Made by a program: the position numbers and the translations under genes
Origin: Cupriavidus basilensis
GTDB taxonomy: Bacteria > Pseudomonadota > Gammaproteobacteria > Burkholderiales > Burkholderiaceae
Direction: 5' to 3'
DNA: 64,000 bases
Assembly: GCF_000876015.1 (NCBI RefSeq)
Contig: NZ_BBQM01000004.1
Location: 124,001-188,000, forward strand
Shown: positions 16,701 through 24,906 of the stretch, piece by piece
How the letters are laid out: each line of letters starts with the position of its first letter
How positions within the stretch are numbered: position 1 is the stretch's first letter
The notes under the pieces: generated by a model
Told to the model about the DNA's origin: nothing
The model's database searches: none
The model's input: the letters and a program-made list of their open reading frames with translations, nothing else

Positions 16701-17501
16701 ATGCTTGAACTCGACGGCGCGATCTGGTTCCGCTCCGGCAGCCGCGACTGGGGCGGCCGCGAGCGCATCGCCCTGCTGGCCGCGATCGGCGAGCACGGCT
16801 CCATCACCGCGGCGGCCAAGGCCGTGGGCCTGAGCTACAAGGCCGCGTGGGACGCCATCGACGCCATGAACAACAGCGCCGGCGAGCCGCTGGTGGTGCG
16901 CGCCACCGGCGGCAAGGGCGGCGGCGGCACCCTGCTGACCGCGCGCGGCGAGAGCCTGATCCGCACCTATCGCGCGCTCGAGCAGGAACACCAGCGCTTC
17001 CTCGCCCATCTGGCGCGCCTGGGCAACCTCGCCGAGCCCGCGCCGCAGGACCTCGACCTGATCCGCCGCTTCATGGTCCGCACCAGCGCGCGCAACAAGC
17101 TGTTCGGCACCGTGGCGGCGATCCGCGCCGGCGCCGTCAACGACGAAGTCGCGCTGGCGCTGCCGGGCGGGCAGCGGGTGGTCGCCAGCATTACCCATGA
17201 GAGCGTGGAGACGCTGGGGCTGGCGCCCGGCATGGAAGCCTTCGCGCTGGTCAAGGCCTCGTCGGTGCTGCTCGGCGTCGCCGACGCCGGCCTGCGGCTG
17301 TCGGCGCGCAACCAGTTGCCCGGCAGCGTGGCGCGCGTGCTGCCCGGCGCGGTCAGCGCCGAGGTGGCGCTCGCGCTCGACGGCGGCGGCACCGTGGTGG
17401 CGGTCGTCACCCACGACAGCGTGGCGGCGCTGGGCCTGGCCGAAGGCAGCCGCGCGCTGGCCGTGTTCAAGGCCTCGAGCGTGATCCTCGGCGCGCTGTG
17501 A
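16701..17501 (+). CDS. modE: ModE, molybdate-responsive transcriptional regulator
   Basis: This 266-residue regulator has an N-terminal winged helix (about 20-110, GSITAAAKAVGLSYKAAWDAI) and two C-terminal Mop/TOBE molybdate-binding repeats (about 125-190 and 200-265). Each repeat carries TSARNKLFGTV/LSARNQLPGSV-type starts and ends in KASSVLLG/KASSVILG. It represses modABC when molybdate is bound. The start at 16701 is chosen because the family N-terminus LELDGAIWF follows immediately. The target is the ModE box upstream of modA about 3 kb away. Confidence 0.93.
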   Translation: MLELDGAIWFRSGSRDWGGRERIALLAAIGEHGSITAAAKAVGLSYKAAWDAIDAMNNSAGEPLVVRATGGKGGGGTLLTARGESLIRTYRALEQEHQRFLAHLARLGNLAEPAPQDLDLIRRFMVRTSARNKLFGTVAAIRAGAVNDEVALALPGGQRVVASITHESVETLGLAPGMEAFALVKASSVLLGVADAGLRLSARNQLPGSVARVLPGAVSAEVALALDGGGTVVAVVTHDSVAALGLAEGSRALAVFKASSVILGAL

Positions 17502-17593
17502 GGCGCGCGTGGCGCGGCGGCCCGGGAGGTCGGCCGCATCGATTCCCGGCAGCCGGAACCGGCAGAGCAACAGCAACAGCAAGAGGACACCCC

Positions 17594-18106
17594 ATGCCCA
17601 CCAACGTGGAAATCAAGGCCCGCATCGCCAGCGTCGAGGCGCTGGCGCCGCTGGTGGCGCCGTTGGCCGACCACGGCCCGGAACGGATCGAGCAGGACGA
17701 CACCTTCTTCGCGTGCGCCAACGGCCGCCTCAAGCTGCGCGTGCTGGCGCCCGGCGAAGGCCAGTTGATCTTCTATGCGCGCGCCGACCAGGCCGGGCCG
17801 AAGGAAAGCCACTACATCATCTCGCCGACGGCGGCGCCCGATTCCCTGCGCGCCGCGCTGGCGGCGGCGTGGGGCGAGGGCGGGCGCGTGCGCAAGACGC
17901 GCGTGCTGTACCTCGTGGGCCGCACGCGCGTGCACCTGGACCGCGTGGCCGGGCTGGGGGATTTTCTCGAGCTGGAAGTGGTGCTGGCCGACGGCGAAGC
18001 GGCCGCGGCGGGCGTGGCCGAGGCGCACGCGCTGCTGGACAAGCTCGGCGTGGCGCGCGCGCAACTGGTGGAAACCGCCTACGTGGACCTGCTGCGCGCG
18101 CGCTGA
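17594..18106 (+). CDS. CYTH-domain protein (class IV adenylate cyclase-like)
   Basis: The 170-residue protein starts PTNVEIKARI, the E-x-E-x-K-type beginning of CYTH proteins (here VEIKA), which bind a triphosphate and metal in a beta tunnel. Later KLRV, FYARAD, RVRKTRVLYLVGRTRVHLDRVAGLGDFLELEVVL (quoted in parts: KTRVLYLVGRTRVHLD, LGDFLELEVVL) supply the Lys/Arg/Glu pattern. Members are class IV adenylate cyclases, thiamine triphosphatases or inorganic triphosphatases, and sequence alone does not separate them. The start is ATG 17594 behind AAGAGGA; a CAACAG-rich stretch precedes it. It follows modE by 92 bp and converges on modC. Confidence 0.8.
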   Translation: MPTNVEIKARIASVEALAPLVAPLADHGPERIEQDDTFFACANGRLKLRVLAPGEGQLIFYARADQAGPKESHYIISPTAAPDSLRAALAAAWGEGGRVRKTRVLYLVGRTRVHLDRVAGLGDFLELEVVLADGEAAAAGVAEAHALLDKLGVARAQLVETAYVDLLRAR

Positions 18107-18183
18107 GACGGCCGCGCGCGCCTGGAAGTCGTTTCAACCTGCCGTGCCGCGCGACGACGCCAGGATCTTCCCGAAACGGCTTC

Positions 18184-18903
18184 CTATTCGTGCGCCGGCA
18201 CGGGCGCGTAGATCTGCGGATGCCCCTTGACCGGGCCGCCGCCGTGGATGCGGCCGTCGCGCACCTCCAGCACGTGGTCGCCCAGCGCCTCGACGTCCTC
18301 GGGGTCGTGCGAGATCACCAGCATCGGCACGTCCAGGCTGGCCTGCAGCGCCCGCAATTCGTTGCGCATGCGCACGCGCAGCGCGGGGTCGAGCGCGGAG
18401 AACGGCTCGTCGAGCAGCACGATGTCGGGCTGCGCCACCAGCGCGCGCGCCAGCGCCGTGCGCTGCTTCTGCCCGCCCGAGATCTCGCCGGGATAGTTGC
18501 CGGTGATCGCGCCCAGGCCGAACGCGTCGATCCAGCGCTGCGCCTCCGGGTGGCTCGCCTTGCGGCCCGGGTTGCGCCAGCCGCGCGCGAGGCCGAAGGC
18601 GATGTTCTGTGCCACCGTCAGATGGGGGAACAGCGCGTAGTCCTGGAACAGGTAGGCCACGCGGCGCTCCTGCGGGCGCACGTCGATGCCGGCCTCGCTG
18701 TCGAACAGTGTGCGCCCGTTGAGCACGATGCGGCCGCTGTCGGGCCGCAGCAGCCCGGCGATGGCGCGCAGCGTGAGGCTCTTGCCCGCGCCGGACGGCC
18801 CGAACAGGGCGATGCGCCGGCTCTCCGAGACGAAGCTGATGTCCAGCGCGAAGCGGCGGTCGTCGGTGCCGAGATCCTTGCGGACCGTGACGTGCATGCT
18901 CAT
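18184..18903 (-). CDS. modC: molybdate ABC transporter ATP-binding protein, short form
   Basis: The 239-residue ATPase has Walker A GPSGAGKSLT (about 34-43), signature GEISGGQKQRTALARAL, Walker B IVLLDEPFSALD and a switch His (LVISHDPEDVEAL). It energises molybdate import through ModB. Typical ModC proteins are about 350 residues because of a C-terminal TOBE/Mop domain; this one stops right after the nucleotide-binding domain (end GHPQIYAPVPAHE), so direct molybdate feedback on the transporter is probably absent. It is the last gene of modABC, 7 bp after modB. Confidence 0.9.
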   Translation of the reverse strand: MSMHVTVRKDLGTDDRRFALDISFVSESRRIALFGPSGAGKSLTLRAIAGLLRPDSGRIVLNGRTLFDSEAGIDVRPQERRVAYLFQDYALFPHLTVAQNIAFGLARGWRNPGRKASHPEAQRWIDAFGLGAITGNYPGEISGGQKQRTALARALVAQPDIVLLDEPFSALDPALRVRMRNELRALQASLDVPMLVISHDPEDVEALGDHVLEVRDGRIHGGGPVKGHPQIYAPVPAHE

Positions 18904-18910
18904 GGCCGTG

Positions 18911-19597
18911 TCATCCCAGGGTCTTGCGCGCGGCCGGCACCAGCCGGCCCGCCGCCACCAGCAGCACCACGCAGGTGACGGACGTCACCAGCACCAGCAG
19001 GTTGGCGGTGTTGTCGTCGCCGGCCTGCACCGCTTCGTAGATGGCCACCGACAGGGTCTGCGTGCGGCCCGGCAGGTTGCCGGCCACCATCAGCGTGGCG
19101 CCGAACTCGCCCAGCGCGCGCGCGAACGCCAGCAGCACGCCGGCGATGATGCCGCGCGCGGCCAGCGGCAGCGTGATGCGGAAGAAGATGCCGGCCTCGG
19201 GCGTGCCGAGCACGCGCGCGGCATCCTCGTACTGGCTGTTCACGCCCTCGAACGCGGCGCGCGCCGACTTGAGCACCAGCGGGAAGGCCACGATGGTGGA
19301 CGCCAGCACCGCGCCCTGCCAGGTGAACACCAGCTCGATGCCGAGCTGGCCGAGCCAGGCGCCGAGCACGCCGCGCCGGCCCACCAGCACCAGCAGGTAA
19401 TAGCCCATCACGGTGGGCGGCAGCACCAGCGGCAGCGTGAGGATGGCGTCGACGAGGTCGCGCGCGCCCGAGCGCCAGCGCGACAGCGCATACGCCACCG
19501 CCACGCCGAGCACGGCGTTGATCAGCGTGGCCCAGCCCGCCACCTTGAGCGACAGCGCCAGCGGGACCCAGACGGCTTGCAGGGAATTCATAGGCAT
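18911..19597 (-). CDS. modB: molybdate ABC transporter permease
   Basis: This 228-residue inner-membrane permease has about five to six transmembrane helices and the EAA-type loop for coupling to ModC (EDAARVLGTPEAGIFFRITLPLA). The N-terminus MNSLQAVWVPLALSLKVAGWATL and the segment LTLPLVLPPTVMGYYLLVLVG are typical of ModB. The frame can start at ATG 19597 or two codons later. It lies 67 bp after modA. Confidence 0.92.
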   Translation of the reverse strand: MPMNSLQAVWVPLALSLKVAGWATLINAVLGVAVAYALSRWRSGARDLVDAILTLPLVLPPTVMGYYLLVLVGRRGVLGAWLGQLGIELVFTWQGAVLASTIVAFPLVLKSARAAFEGVNSQYEDAARVLGTPEAGIFFRITLPLAARGIIAGVLLAFARALGEFGATLMVAGNLPGRTQTLSVAIYEAVQAGDDNTANLLVLVTSVTCVVLLVAAGRLVPAARKTLG

Positions 19598-19664
19598 GGC
19601 CGGCCGGGCGCGTCGGCCCGGCGGCGGATGGCGCCGGGGCCGCGGCGCGGCCCGGCGCGCGGGG

Positions 19665-20486
19665 TCAGGGCTTCAGGAAACCGTACCTGGCCAGCACGGC
19701 CTGGCCTTCGTCCGAGAGCACGTAGCCGACGAAGGCGGCGGCCTCGGCCGGCTGCTTGGCGACGGCGGTGACGGCGATCGGGTAAGTGACCGGCTGGCGG
19801 GTCGGCACGCGCAGCGCGACCTTGACCTTGTCCGGCATGATGGCCGCGTCGGTGGCGAACACGAAGCCGGCCTCGACCTCGCCGCGCGCCACGTAGTCCA
19901 GGCTCTGGCGCACGTTCTGCGCCATCACGCCCTTGGCCGACACCGCATCCCACACGCCGGCCGCTTCCAGCGCGCCCTTGGTGTAGCGGCCCACCGGCAC
20001 CGAGGCCGGGTTGCCGAAGGCGATGCGCTTGAACTCGGGCTTGGTCAGGTCCTGCAGCTTGCCCACTTCCTGCCTGCTGTCGGCCGGCACGATCAGCGCG
20101 AGCTGGTTGGCGGCGAAGTCGCGGCGGGTGGCGGCGTTCACCACGCGCGCGGCCTCGGCCTTGTTCATCGCGTCCTGGTCGGCCGAGGCGAACACGTCGG
20201 CCGGCGCGCCGTTGATGATCTGCTGCATCAGCACGTCCGACGCGCCGAAGTTCAGGATCACCTTGGTCTGCGGGTGGGCGCGCTCGTAGGACTCGGACAG
20301 CGCCTTGAAGGCGTTGGTCAGGCTGGCCGCGGCGGAGACCACCAGGTCGGCGCCGAAGGCGGCCGGCGCGGACAGCGCCAGCGTGGCGGACAGCAGCAGG
20401 CCGGCCGCGAGCGAGGCGCTCCGGCGGGCGCCGCGCGGCGGACGGGGCAGGGCGGGCGGGCAGGCGGGAATCGGTTGCATGGGCAT
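19665..20486 (-). CDS. modA: periplasmic molybdate-binding protein
   Basis: This 273-residue solute-binding protein captures molybdate (and tungstate) in the periplasm. A basic n-region (PRPPRGARRSA) is followed by a hydrophobic core and a cleavage site near AFGAD. The mature part begins DLVVSAAASLTNAFKAL with the conserved Ser/Ala ligand loop, and contains NFGASDVLMQQIINGAPADVF and the hinge stretch. The start at 20486 or 20480 gives a normal signal peptide; a longer frame to 20618 would run through the ModE box and is rejected. It is the first gene of modABC. Confidence 0.92.
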   Translation of the reverse strand: MPMQPIPACPPALPRPPRGARRSASLAAGLLLSATLALSAPAAFGADLVVSAAASLTNAFKALSESYERAHPQTKVILNFGASDVLMQQIINGAPADVFASADQDAMNKAEAARVVNAATRRDFAANQLALIVPADSRQEVGKLQDLTKPEFKRIAFGNPASVPVGRYTKGALEAAGVWDAVSAKGVMAQNVRQSLDYVARGEVEAGFVFATDAAIMPDKVKVALRVPTRQPVTYPIAVTAVAKQPAEAAAFVGYVLSDEGQAVLARYGFLKP

Positions 20487-20579
20487 GGCTGTGCGGAGGT
20501 TGGGAGAGCGGCCGCGGCGGGCCGGAAGGCTCGGCGCGCGCGCCGCGAATGCTGGATGCGAATGCGCGCTACATGAATT

Positions 20580-20603
20580 CGCAATATATGACGGTATATA
20601 ACG
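20580..20603 (-). promoter_or_regulatory. ModE box upstream of modABC
   Basis: A 24-bp imperfect palindrome with arms CGCAATATAT and GTATATAACG has the same CG..ATAT - ATATAACG layout and length as the E. coli modA operator. It lies about 95 bp before the modA start in a short AT-rich island. Repression by the ModE encoded at 16701 is inferred. Confidence 0.75.
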
Positions 20604-20699
20604 CGGCGTCAATGGCACATTCGGTGCATGCGGGCCCCGTGGCCCGGCCTAGCGTCACGGGCGTGTCACCGCCGCGTCACCCTGCTGCCATCTGCGTTC

Positions 20700-21542
20700 A
20701 TGACAATGGCCGCGACCTCAATGGCTGGTGCGATGGCGATGACGATGACGGCAGCGACGGCGGGAACGGCGGCAATGGTGGCAGGCAGGGCGGCGCGGCC
20801 GCTCGCGGCGGGCGGCGTCCCGCGGACTTCCGTGGCCGCCGCGCGCGTGGCCGACAGCCACGACCAGCGCCGCCTGCTCGCCGCCGTGCTGGTGGCCGTG
20901 GCGGTGGCCGCCGGCTGCGTGGGCGGCGCCTCGGTGTGGCGCGAGCGCGCCGCCGCGCGCCGCCTGGAACTCGCGCACTGGCAGGCGCAGGCGGGCGCCG
21001 ACCGCCACGCGCTGGCCGCGCTGCGCGGCGCCGCGCAGCAGGGCGAGGCGGCGGCCCAGGCCGCGCTCGGCGAGGCGCTGCTGGCCGGCGGCGATGCCGC
21101 GCAGCGCGCCGAAGGCAGCCGCTGGCTGCGCGATGCCGCCGAGGGCGGCGACGCGCGCGCGCATTTCCTGCTGGGCAAGGCCGCGTTCCCGGGCGACGGC
21201 GCGGACAGCGGCGACGGCAGCGAAGCCGGCGGCACCGCGCCCGACGCCGCCGCGGCCTGGTATCACTTCGCGCTTGCCGCCGCCGCCGGCGACAGCGGCG
21301 CCGCCTACTACCTCGGCCTGCTGCACCGTGGCGGCTACGGCCGCGCGCCCGACGCCGCCAGCGCCGCGCGCTGGTTCGGCGTGGCCGCCGACGCCGGCGT
21401 GGCCCCGGCCATGTTCATGCTCGCCAACGCCTACCGCGACGGCGCCGGCGTGGCGCGCGACGAGCGCCGCGCGCAGGCATGGTACGAAGCGGCGGCCCAG
21501 CGCGGCCATGCCGCGGCGATCCGCGCGCTGGCGCGCCGCTAG
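20700..21542 (+). CDS. Sel1-like repeat protein with N-terminal membrane anchor
   Basis: The protein is about 280 residues long. An Ala/Met/Thr-rich N-terminus precedes one transmembrane helix (about 59-78, LLAAVLVAVAVAAGCVGGA). After this come at least four Sel1-type helical repeats of about 36 residues with the usual A..LG..L..GG pattern (AAAQAALGEALLAGGDAA, ARAHFLLGKAAFPGDG, SGAAYYLGLLHRGGYG, APAMFMLANAYRDGAGV) and a final half repeat. Such proteins act as scaffolds in periplasmic or membrane complexes. The start is uncertain, as several in-frame ATGs lie between 20628 and 20750. It is divergent from modA and not obviously linked to it. Confidence 0.72.
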   Translation: MTMAATSMAGAMAMTMTAATAGTAAMVAGRAARPLAAGGVPRTSVAAARVADSHDQRRLLAAVLVAVAVAAGCVGGASVWRERAAARRLELAHWQAQAGADRHALAALRGAAQQGEAAAQAALGEALLAGGDAAQRAEGSRWLRDAAEGGDARAHFLLGKAAFPGDGADSGDGSEAGGTAPDAAAAWYHFALAAAAGDSGAAYYLGLLHRGGYGRAPDAASAARWFGVAADAGVAPAMFMLANAYRDGAGVARDERRAQAWYEAAAQRGHAAAIRALARR

Positions 21543-21674
21543 GGGACGCGCTGCGGGGGGAACATCAAGCATGTCGCGTAAGTCGCGCGAGGCCTGAAAT
21601 CGCATACAAGGCAGTGGTTCGACATTCGCCCCGCGAGCTGATCGTCCCGTCCACGCATACTGCCATCCGACCGC

Positions 21675-22073
21675 TCAAGCCGCAGGCAGTCGCGCGATCA
21701 CCTTGATCTCGAACTGGAAGCCGGACAGCCAGGTCACGCCAACCCCCGTCAGTGTCGGGTATGGCGCCTCGCCCCAGTAATCCGGCAGCACTTTCCAGAC
21801 GGTCTCTAGCGTGTCCTGCGGATCAATCAGGAATGCCGTGACATCGACCACATCGTCAAACGTGCATCCAGCGGCCTCCAGCACAGCATTGAGGTTGTCA
21901 AAAGCGCGTCGAATCTGTGCCTCCAACTCCGGCTCTGGCGAGCCATCCTCCCGGCTGCCGACTTGGCCGGACACGAAAAGGAAGCCGTCCACACGTACGG
22001 CCGGGGAGTAATGATTTCGTTCATACAAAGCTTGACGCCCTGCAGGGAATACAACATCGCGGGATGACGCCAT
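21675..22073 (-). CDS. Rid-family protein (RidA/YjgF superfamily) lacking the catalytic arginine
   Basis: This 132-residue protein has the YjgF/RidA fold signature: VDGFLFVSGQVGSREDGSPE, QIRRAFDNLNAVLEAAG, DVVDVTAFLID and the ending FEIKVIARLP. True RidA imine deaminases carry an Arg in the P.R..V.V..L segment; here the sequence is YPTLTGVGVTWLSG, with no Arg, as in the Rid subgroups of unknown activity. It is divergently paired with the LysR gene at 22230. Base composition is visibly less GC-rich than in neighbouring genes, in line with a transferred patch. Confidence 0.88.
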   Translation of the reverse strand: MASSRDVVFPAGRQALYERNHYSPAVRVDGFLFVSGQVGSREDGSPEPELEAQIRRAFDNLNAVLEAAGCTFDDVVDVTAFLIDPQDTLETVWKVLPDYWGEAPYPTLTGVGVTWLSGFQFEIKVIARLPAA

Positions 22074-22229
22074 GGCGAGTTCTCACTTTCTTTGTCCAGC
22101 AATCTCTGCCGGACTTCATTGGGATGAATGGAAGACTCTACAGGCGGGGATGTCATCGATAAATGGCCTATTCTCTTCACCAGAATTTGTAAAATCCAAA
22201 CAATATGAATCAAATTCTCGGAACAAAAG

Positions 22230-23132
22230 ATGGATCGGTTCGATGCGATGCGCGTCTTTGCTTGCGTGGTGGAAACAGGCAGCTTCACCAAGGCCTCGGA
22301 GACCCTGCATATCAGCCGGGCGACGGCAACCCAATTGGTGCAGCAGCTCGAGACACGCCTGCATGCCAAGCTGCTGCATAGAACCACCCGCAAGGTCAAG
22401 GTGACGGTTGCAGGGCAAACCTTCTACGACCATGCGATTCGACTACTGGCCGACCTGCAGGAAGCGGAACGTGGCGTGGCAGGAGGATCAGACATGCTCG
22501 AAGGGCGTTTGCGGGTCGATGTGCCCAGCCCACTGGCCCGCTTGATCCTGGTGCCCGCGCTCCCCGGTTTCTACGAGCGCTACCCCGGCATTCAGCTTGA
22601 CATGCGTGTCAGCGACCGCACGTCTGATCTACTGGATGAGAACATCGACTGCGTGATCCGGGGCGGGCCCATTGCTGACCAGACACTGATCGCCAGGCGG
22701 GTGGGCGATCTCCATCTACAGACCTACGCCGCGCCCGAGTACCTGCGGCGCGCCGGGAACCCCGGCCATCCGAGCGAGCTCGATGGATCCGCGCATCGGA
22801 TCGTGGGTTATCTGTGGGCACACAGAAACCAGCGCGTCCCGTATCCGATGCGACGTGGCGAGGAGATTGTCAGCATCCGTGGCAACTACGCCCTTGCCGT
22901 CGATGACGGCAATGCCTATCTGGCTGCAGGCGTGGCCGGACTGGGAATCGTATGGCTGCCAGACTACATGGCCCAGCGTTGTACAGCCGAGGGCACGTTG
23001 ATCCGGTTGTTTCCCGAGTGGCAACTGGACCCCATGCCATTGCATGTCGCTTTCCACCCAAGCCGGCGTGCCAATGCCAGGCTGCGCGCCTTCATCGATT
23101 GGGTGGAGGAACGCATCGGCGCGATCTCCTGA
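22230..23132 (+). CDS. LysR-family transcriptional regulator
   Basis: The 300-residue regulator has the N-terminal LysR winged helix (about 1-60, MRVFACVVETGSFTKASETL... RATATQLVQQLETRLHAKLL) and a C-terminal effector-binding domain (about 90-295). It belongs to the CrgA/DmlR-like group. It is divergent from the Rid gene across a 156-bp AT-richer spacer, the classic layout for a LysR regulator and its target; the effector is unknown. Codon use is less GC-biased than outside 21.6-23.5 kb. Confidence 0.9.
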   Translation: MDRFDAMRVFACVVETGSFTKASETLHISRATATQLVQQLETRLHAKLLHRTTRKVKVTVAGQTFYDHAIRLLADLQEAERGVAGGSDMLEGRLRVDVPSPLARLILVPALPGFYERYPGIQLDMRVSDRTSDLLDENIDCVIRGGPIADQTLIARRVGDLHLQTYAAPEYLRRAGNPGHPSELDGSAHRIVGYLWAHRNQRVPYPMRRGEEIVSIRGNYALAVDDGNAYLAAGVAGLGIVWLPDYMAQRCTAEGTLIRLFPEWQLDPMPLHVAFHPSRRANARLRAFIDWVEERIGAIS

Positions 23133-23143
23133 TCCGTTCGCTT

Positions 23144-23305
23144 TCGACGGCGTTGCTTTGCCAAGGCTTCCTTTTCCGAGTCCCCGATCCCCGCCATGAA
23201 CGCCTCCAACATGGGCGGGATCGGCTTTTCGGCATCGACCGCCTCGCCATACGTCTGCGCGTGCAGCGCGGCGTGACGGTCGAGGCCGGTCTTCAGGCTG
23301 ACCTT
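23144..23305 (-). pseudogene. relic of a DUF2274 gene (conjugative element remnant)
   Basis: On the minus strand the translation reads KTGLDRHAALHAQTYGEAVD, then IPPMLEAFMAG. This strongly resembles DUF2274 proteins that follow trbI in Tn4371-type integrative and conjugative elements. The N-terminal third is missing and no ribosome site precedes the remnant; a GTG at 23332 is only the overlapping end of the DUF1059 gene. I interpret it as debris left by an excised or decayed element. Confidence 0.5.
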
Positions 23306-23328
23306 GCCGGCAACCCGGCGTGCCGCGC

Positions 23329-23523
23329 TCACGCCGGCGGCGCTCCGTCCTTGAATGCGCTCTTGAGCATCTGGCGCAGCTCCGGTCCGTCTTCATGGTG
23401 ATGGACCTGCACCGCATGCTGCACGGCGACCTGAAGCAGTTCTTCCTCGCTGTCGGCGCTCAGGGCGACCGTGCACTTGGATTCGCTGGGGAACTCGCGG
23501 CAATCGATATATTTGCGTCCCAT
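23329..23523 (-). CDS. DUF1059 small protein
   Basis: This 64-residue protein begins MGRKYIDCREFPSESKCTVA and continues with ADSEEELLQVAVQHAVQVHH and a short helical end. The conserved two Cys (positions 8 and 17), the acidic stretch and the His-rich ..HAVQVHHHED segment define DUF1059, a family of small cytoplasmic proteins of unknown role; metal binding is possible. The gene is intact, and its own promoter should lie in the 187-bp spacer to the plus-strand gene at 23711. Confidence 0.85.
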   Translation of the reverse strand: MGRKYIDCREFPSESKCTVALSADSEEELLQVAVQHAVQVHHHEDGPELRQMLKSAFKDGAPPA

Positions 23524-23710
23524 GACTGGCTCCTGACGCGATGAGGGTGTATCGGCGGGGCCTCGCCGAGGCTCCGGCCGCGGCGCCGTGGCGGGCCACG
23601 CGCGGCGTGCGAGTCCAGTATAGGGCGGCCCGCGCGAAAGCCCATGCCGGGGCCGGATCGGCTATCCTCAAGCGCCTGCCCGCTGCCCAACCCGACATAC
23701 CCAAGCCAAG

Positions 23711-24250
23711 ATGAAATCGATCTACCTAGCCGGTTTCGACGTCTTCCGCCCGGACGCCGTCGCCCACGGCGAATACCTCAAGGCGCTGTGCGCCCGGCAC
23801 GGCTTCCTCGGCCTCTATCCGCTCGACAAGGCGGCGCCCGCCGGCCTGCCGGGTCCCGACGCCGCGCGCTGGATCTACGAGGCCAATATCAACCTGTTGC
23901 GCCGCGCCGACATGGTGATGGCCAATCTCGACGATTTCCGCGGTCCCGGCGAGCCGGATTCGGGGACCGTGTTCGAGGCCGGTTTCGCGGTGGCGCTGCA
24001 GAAGCCGGTGTGGGGCTACAGCGCCGACGCCGGCACCCTGCTGGAGCGCGTCGGCGTGGCCAGGGGCGAGGACGGCGCCATGCGCGACGCGCGCGGCTTC
24101 GTGGTGGAGGATTTCGGCCTCGCCAAGAACCTGATGCTGGCCTGCTCGGTGAAGCTGGTGGCCGGCGGCCCGGAGGCATGCCTGGCCGCGATGGAGCAGG
24201 CCGAGCGGCGGCGCAGTTGCCGCGGCGCCGGCGCGCCGGCCGAGGACTGA
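23711..24250 (+). CDS. nucleoside 2-deoxyribosyltransferase-like protein
   Basis: The 179-residue protein starts MKSIYLAGFDVFRPDAVAHG, has the family stretch IYEANINLLRRADMVMANLDDFRGPGEPDSGTVFEAGFA (quoted in parts: ADMVMANLDDFRG, DSGTVFEAGFAVALQKPVWGY), and the Glu of GTVFEAG is the expected nucleophile. Family members transfer deoxyribose between bases or hydrolyse the N-glycosidic bond of nucleotides. The substrate is not predictable. It is a single gene, convergent with pqiC 23 bp downstream. Confidence 0.85.
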   Translation: MKSIYLAGFDVFRPDAVAHGEYLKALCARHGFLGLYPLDKAAPAGLPGPDAARWIYEANINLLRRADMVMANLDDFRGPGEPDSGTVFEAGFAVALQKPVWGYSADAGTLLERVGVARGEDGAMRDARGFVVEDFGLAKNLMLACSVKLVAGGPEACLAAMEQAERRRSCRGAGAPAED

Positions 24251-24273
24251 GCGGCCGGGTGCGCGGCGCCGGT

Positions 24274-24906
24274 TCAGCGGCGCAGGCTGGCCATGCCGGC
24301 GGCGATGTCGTCCGCGGTGCCGGACACGATCTGGCGGTAGGCCGCCACCACGCCGTCCACCGCGCCCGGCGCCGGCAGTTCGGCCTGGGTGCGCCCGGCG
24401 CTGACCTTGCCGTCGGGCAGGCGGCGCACGGTCCAGTTGATGGTGGCGCTGGCGCGCTCGCCGACGCTGGCTTCCAGCCGCACCACCTCGGTGGTGATGC
24501 GGTACACGGGGGCCTCGTCCGGCAGGCCCGACAGGCCCTGCTGGTAGGTGTCCAGCGCGCCGAGCCGGGCCTGCAACTGCTGCGAGAGCGCGTCGCGCAG
24601 CTCGTCGGGCAGCGGCGCCGACCAGCGCGACTGGTCGAGCAGCCGCAGCTCGCCGTCCTGGCCGCTGCGCACCACCAGCTGCGGGCGGTTCAGGCGTTCG
24701 GGCACGCGCACCGGCGCCACCTCGATCCACAGCGGCCGGGCGCCGGGCGCCGGGGCCGCCGCGGGCGCGCCGTTCACCGCGGGCGCCCCATTCGCGCTGC
24801 CCGCGAGCGTGTAGTAGCGCGGCTCGGGCGAGGCGCAGCCGGCCAGCAGCGCGGCCGCGAGCGGCAGCGCCAGCATGGCGGAGGAGATCATCTTGCGGGT
24901 CATCAT
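24274..24906 (-). CDS. pqiC: PqiC, outer-membrane lipoprotein partner of PqiB
   Basis: The 210-residue lipoprotein has a lipobox LLAGC (Cys near residue 24) and the ABC-type transport auxiliary fold (YYTLAGS.., IEVAPVRVPERLNRPQLVVR, ..WSAPLPDELRDALSQQL). In E. coli PqiC anchors the PqiB tunnel at the outer membrane for lipid transport between membranes. An Ala/Pro-rich insertion of about 20 residues follows the lipobox. The start overlaps the pqiB stop by 4 bp, and it is the last gene of a five-gene operon. Confidence 0.88.
   Translation of the reverse strand: MMTRKMISSAMLALPLAAALLAGCASPEPRYYTLAGSANGAPAVNGAPAAAPAPGARPLWIEVAPVRVPERLNRPQLVVRSGQDGELRLLDQSRWSAPLPDELRDALSQQLQARLGALDTYQQGLSGLPDEAPVYRITTEVVRLEASVGERASATINWTVRRLPDGKVSAGRTQAELPAPGAVDGVVAAYRQIVSGTADDIAAGMASLRR

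Noticed and set aside
12869..16819. Long minus-strand frame opposite DUF3141, fabI and the RRM-like gene
   Set aside because: It is an antisense shadow: the plus-strand genes have conserved motifs and ribosome sites and this frame has none.
20487..20618. Longer modA start
   Set aside because: It would place the ModE box inside the coding region and add residues before a complete signal peptide.
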